Source: Streptomyces sp. NBC_00094 (GTDB taxonomy: Bacteria > Actinomycetota > Actinomycetes > Streptomycetales > Streptomycetaceae). Taken from it: a DNA stretch of 64,000 nucleotides. Location: the NCBI RefSeq assembly GCF_026343125.1, contig NZ_JAPEMB010000001.1, forward strand, positions 992,001 through 1,056,000, in the 5' to 3' direction. A program made the position numbers and the translations under genes. The notes beneath the pieces were generated by a model that worked only from the letters and a program-made list of their open reading frames with translations, was not told the origin of the DNA and made no database searches. Below, piece after piece: positions 61,187 through 64,000 of the stretch (within the stretch, counting starts at the first letter, position 1; the number at the start of each line of letters is the position of its first letter).

Positions 61187-61264
61187 CCGACAAGCCGATC
61201 CGACGAGCCGATCCGACGAGCCCGTCCGACGAGCCGGTCGTACGCGCCGGTTCGACGAGCCCGT
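61187..61264. repeat. 13-bp tandem repeat x 6 after the GH109-type gene
   Basis: Six units of the type CCGACGAGCCGAT follow one another with few mismatches (61187-61199, 61200-61212, 61213-61225, 61226-61238, 61239-61251, 61252-61264). They begin 9 nt after the stop codon and end 8 nt before the terminator stem. No function is apparent. Confidence 0.85.
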
Positions 61265-61272
61265 CCCCCTAC

Positions 61273-61309
61273 GCCGGCGCCCGGCCCCCGAGCGGGGCCG
61301 GGCGCCGGC
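61273..61309. terminator. Bidirectional terminator, 16-bp perfect stem
   Basis: GCCGGCGCCCGGCCCC (61273-61288) pairs exactly with 61294-61309 around the loop CGAGC. It lies between the convergent GH109-type and PNGase A-like genes and can serve both. Confidence 0.88.
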
Positions 61310-61315
61310 GTCGGT

Positions 61316-62932
61316 TCAGCAGCGGCGCAGATCCCGCGTGAGGGTGCCCTGAACCGTCGTCAGCGTCCGGTCGTAGCAGCCGTCCGAGCCGTACAGCCGG
61401 TACCGCTCGGTCGTCGTTCCGACCGCGTGACGCTGGTCGCGCGGGACACCGGTGGTGTAGGTCGCGTCCCCGCTGTACGTGTTGTCGAGAACCGACCAGG
61501 ACAGGCGTCGGCCGTCCCGTACGACGACGGTGTCGGCGCGGTCCCCGAGGGTGAGGACCGTCCGCAGCCGGTCGCCCGCGCCGACCGTCGTCTCGCCGTC
61601 CATGGTGTAGGCGCGGTGGACGCGGGTGACGGTGCGGCCGGTGGTCACGGTCTCGTCGTCCGTCCAGCGGGCGGTGAGGGCGTCGGGGTTCTCGTCGTCG
61701 CCCCAGCGGTGGACGGAGGTGTGGCCGACGGTCCTGCTGACCGTGGTGTCGACCCGGCCGTGGGAGGTGTCGAGGTGCCCGGCGACGGTGAGCCGGTGTC
61801 CGGCCTCGGTGTCGACGTGCTGCGGGGTGCTCCCGGAGACCGGGGTGTACACGGAGGAGTTGCGCGGGGCGCTCTCCTCGTGCCGGTCGAGCGCGCCGGT
61901 GACGACCCGGCTGCCCTCGTCCTGCCAGAGCAGCACGTTGGTGGGGGTGGACCAGCCCGCGAGACCGGCCGGGACCCCGGCGACCGTGACCTGCACCGCG
62001 TGGGGGCGGCCGTCGTTCAGGAGGGCGGCGAAGGGGGTGAGGTCGTAGACGACCGGCCGGACGTCGAAGGCGCGGGGGCCGGGGGTGACGTACCAGAGGA
62101 AGGGGTTGGACCAGCCGCCGGTCCAGACCGTGGGGAAGGGGGCCGCGATGCCCGCGAGCCGGCCGTCCACGGAGACCTGGACCTCCCGGTGGGGACCCTC
62201 GGCGGCCCGGCAGGAGTAGGGGGCGGGGTCGGGGACGGAGAGGTACCAGTACTCCTCGCAGCCGCCGCCGGAGCCGGTGGCGTACACCTCGGCGAGGACC
62301 CGTTCGGTGTTGCGCGGGGTGGTGAGGGTGGAGCCGGTGAGGGGGATCACCCGGTCGGGTGTGCCCTCGGCGGGCTTCACGCGGCCCTCGGCGGTGTGGA
62401 AGGTGAGGGTGACCCGGACGTCGAGGACGCCGGTGTACGTCTCGTTCACGACATTGCCGATGAGCATCTCGACCGGCTGCGGGCGGCTGAGGGTGTCGCG
62501 ATAGCGGGTGACGTCCTTCTCGACCGACCAGGTGATGCCGTCGGGTGAGGGCTGGGGCGTCGAGGTGCGGAGGATCTCCACGCCGCCGACGGTGAGGTGG
62601 CCGAGCCGGTCGTACTGGCGGCCCTTCACGCTCCCTTCGAGGCGGAGGACGACCTTGTTCCAGCGGGTGCCGCACTCCTTCGGCGGGGTGTAGACGCCCT
62701 GGTACGGGGTGAAGTCGCGGAACTGCGCGGCGGCGAGGGTGACCTCGCAGCTGCGGGTGCCGGGGGTCGTGACGGGCGGGGCGGCGGTGACCGGGTCGTG
62801 CCAGTCGCTGGTGAACTCGGCCGGGGGTGCAGGGGTGTCCGCTCCCTCGGCGGCGGCCGGTTGCGCGGTGATCAGCGCCCCGGCGGCCAGGACCAGACCG
62901 CTGATCATGCTCATGATCTTGAGTGATCTCAT
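61316..62932 (-). CDS. Secreted PNGase A-like peptide-N-glycosidase
   Basis: A 538-residue exported protein. From the ATG at 62932 a Sec signal peptide (hydrophobic ISGLVLAAGALITA, then AQPAAA) precedes a domain matching peptide-N4-(N-acetyl-beta-glucosaminyl)asparagine amidase A: WNKVVLRLEGSVKGRQYDRLGHLTVGGVEILRTSTPQP, CEEYWYLSVPD and a lectin-like beta-sandwich with GWSNPFLWYV. PNGase A removes whole N-glycans from glycoproteins. Ribosome sites are weak for all starts; ATG 62989 gives a longer form. The C-terminal half (about 350-538) is beta-rich and ends with two Cys (CYDRTL and DLRRC). It is convergent with a GH109-type gene. Confidence 0.8.
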   Translation of the reverse strand: MRSLKIMSMISGLVLAAGALITAQPAAAEGADTPAPPAEFTSDWHDPVTAAPPVTTPGTRSCEVTLAAAQFRDFTPYQGVYTPPKECGTRWNKVVLRLEGSVKGRQYDRLGHLTVGGVEILRTSTPQPSPDGITWSVEKDVTRYRDTLSRPQPVEMLIGNVVNETYTGVLDVRVTLTFHTAEGRVKPAEGTPDRVIPLTGSTLTTPRNTERVLAEVYATGSGGGCEEYWYLSVPDPAPYSCRAAEGPHREVQVSVDGRLAGIAAPFPTVWTGGWSNPFLWYVTPGPRAFDVRPVVYDLTPFAALLNDGRPHAVQVTVAGVPAGLAGWSTPTNVLLWQDEGSRVVTGALDRHEESAPRNSSVYTPVSGSTPQHVDTEAGHRLTVAGHLDTSHGRVDTTVSRTVGHTSVHRWGDDENPDALTARWTDDETVTTGRTVTRVHRAYTMDGETTVGAGDRLRTVLTLGDRADTVVVRDGRRLSWSVLDNTYSGDATYTTGVPRDQRHAVGTTTERYRLYGSDGCYDRTLTTVQGTLTRDLRRC

Positions 62933-63000
62933 GGGGCGGAAGTGAAGCGTGGTCACCTGTGCGCGGTCCAGAGGACGATGAGCGGACATGGCGCGATCTG

Positions 63001-63042
63001 TTCCCTCATGGGGAAAATCGATTGCCCCGCCCAGGGGAAAAA
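63001..63042. promoter_or_regulatory. Repeat-rich promoter region between PNGase A-like gene and ABC transporter
   Basis: TTCCC (63001-63005) and GGGAA (63011-63015) form a small inverted repeat, and GGGGAAAA occurs twice (63010 and 63034), 24 bp apart. The patch is richer in A/T than its surroundings and lies between two divergent genes. It may be a regulator-binding site; the evidence is weak. Confidence 0.35.
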
Positions 63043-63139
63043 GCGAACCTTGCACGGTTTCCCCCTCGCCGTCGAACAGACGCAACCGCGCACCACCGGC
63101 GCGCGATCCACCAGACAGACCCGGAGACCCTGGGACGCC

Positions 63140-64000
63140 ATGCAGATTCGAGATCTTCCCTACGCCGACCCAGGGGTCCCCGATGTACGGTCGGGCACCC
63201 GGTTCCTCCTCTGGCTCGGCCGCAACCAGCTCGGCGGGCAGGTGAAGGCCCTCCTGTGGGGGCTTCTCCTCCAGCTGGGCATCGCCGCGCTGCCGCTCGG
63301 TGTCGGCGTCGCCGTCCAGGCGGTCGTGGACCACGACGGCGGGCGGCTCGCCCTCGCCGGGGGCCTGCTCGTGGCCTTCGGGCTCGCGATCGCCGCCGGC
63401 GACACGATGATGCACCGCACCGCGGTCACCAACTGGATCACCGCCGCCGCCCGGGTCCAGCAGCTGCTCTCCCGCAAGACCGCCGAGCTGGGCTCCGTGC
63501 TCACCCGGCGGGTCGCCGCGGGCGAGGTCGTCGCGGTCTCCACGGGCGACGTCGAGAAGATCGGCTGGTTCGTCGAGGCGCTGTCCCGGTTCGCCGCGGC
63601 CGCCGTCTCCCTGCTGATCGTCTGCGTGGCGCTCGTCCTCTACCAGCCCGCCCTCGGCATCGTCGTCGCCCTCGGCGTCCCCGTCCTCGCCCTCGCCGTG
63701 CTGCCGCTCCTCCCCCGCGCCACGCGCCGGGCGGACGTCCAGCGCGAGAAGGCCGGCAAGGCCACGGAGCTGGCCTCCGACACCGTCGCCGGACTCCGCG
63801 TCCTGCGCGGCATCGGCGGCGAGGAGCTGTTCCTCGACCGCTACCGCGCCGCCTCCCAGGAGGTCCGCAGGGCGGCCGTGCACAGCGCGCGCATGTGGGC
63901 GCTGATCGCCGCGATCCAGGTCGTGCTGCCCGGCGTCCTGCTCATCGTCGTCGTGGCGTACGGGGCGCGGCTCGCGCTCGACGGCCGGATCACGGTCGGC
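63140..64000 (+). CDS. ABC transporter, membrane and presumably ATPase domains (partial)
   Basis: The first 287 residues of a protein that continues beyond the window. An ABC type-1 exporter domain is visible: helices near LLWGLLLQLGIAALPLGVGVAVQ, LALAGGLLVAFGLAIAAGD and SRFAAAAVSLLIVCVALVLYQPALG, plus the coupling region VLTRRVAAGEVVAVSTGDVEKIGWFVEAL and GLRVLRGIGGEELFLDRYRAASQEVR. The usual ATPase half is expected downstream of 64000. The ATG at 63140 has only a weak GGGA upstream. It is divergent from the PNGase A-like gene. Confidence 0.85.
   Translation, partial: MQIRDLPYADPGVPDVRSGTRFLLWLGRNQLGGQVKALLWGLLLQLGIAALPLGVGVAVQAVVDHDGGRLALAGGLLVAFGLAIAAGDTMMHRTAVTNWITAAARVQQLLSRKTAELGSVLTRRVAAGEVVAVSTGDVEKIGWFVEALSRFAAAAVSLLIVCVALVLYQPALGIVVALGVPVLALAVLPLLPRATRRADVQREKAGKATELASDTVAGLRVLRGIGGEELFLDRYRAASQEVRRAAVHSARMWALIAAIQVVLPGVLLIVVVAYGARLALDGRITVG

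Overview
The window is a slice of a Streptomyces-type chromosome. Support for this: G+C is very high throughout, third codon positions are strongly G/C, GTG starts are frequent, overlapping ATGA/GTGA gene junctions are common, and the regulator families are actinobacterial (LAL-type LuxR, SpoIIE-type PP2C phosphatase, Pkn-like Ser/Thr kinase, ECF41 sigma factor, a DmdR/IdeR-like iron box). I saw no tRNA, rRNA, CRISPR array or intact insertion sequence.

Layout. 1-3032: end of a molybdate-binding (TOBE) gene, a fused molybdate permease/ATPase and a DinB-like protein. 3056-7265: a PAS-GAF-PP2C phosphatase divergent from a membrane Ser/Thr kinase. 7247-20578: the centrepiece, a compact indolocarbazole-type (staurosporine/rebeccamycin family) biosynthetic cluster. 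A LAL-type LuxR regulator diverges from a tightly coupled five-gene operon: an extra FAD monooxygenase, then O (tryptophan oxidase), D (chromopyrrolate synthase), C (flavin enzyme) and P (P450). No sugar, glycosyltransferase, halogenase or methyltransferase gene is visible nearby. 20619-22069: an AhpD-like gene behind a metal/persulfide-type palindrome, an ArsR regulator and a STAS protein. 22351-22515: a perfect 7-bp tandem repeat of about 23.6 copies. 22552-28962: a GT-B-like protein, an NB-ARC STAND ATPase and small enzymes.

29130-32955: an MFS exporter/MarR pair, a MITE-like element whose left end supplies the MarR stop codon, and an AhpD/ECF41 pair that shares a symmetric set of divergent ECF41-like promoters. 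33123-41882: membrane proteins with a PadR regulator, a MacB/FtsX-like ABC exporter divergent from a two-component system, and a STAS protein overlapping the response regulator. 42147-47419: proline-specific peptidases (PepP, prolyl oligopeptidase), a LuxR-type regulator with a possible leaderless start, and a nitrobindin-like protein. 47522-51451: an iron-siderophore ABC importer behind an iron box. 51696-55908: a flavin monooxygenase, a short MltG-like protein, an unannotated 19-residue peptide gene and an ABC multidrug exporter with its MarR regulator. 56576-64000: a D-lactate-dehydrogenase-like FAD/Fe-S protein, a Tat-exported GH109/Gfo-Idh-MocA protein convergent with a secreted PNGase A-like amidase, and the start of another ABC transporter.

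How it works together. In the cluster, O would oxidise L-tryptophan, D would couple two imines to chromopyrrolic acid, and P plus C would close the ring to an indolocarbazole aglycone; the extra monooxygenase is the likely source of chemical novelty, and the LAL protein is the likely pathway activator. A recurring oddity is the abundance of short tandem repeats, both in frame in coding linkers and between convergent genes.
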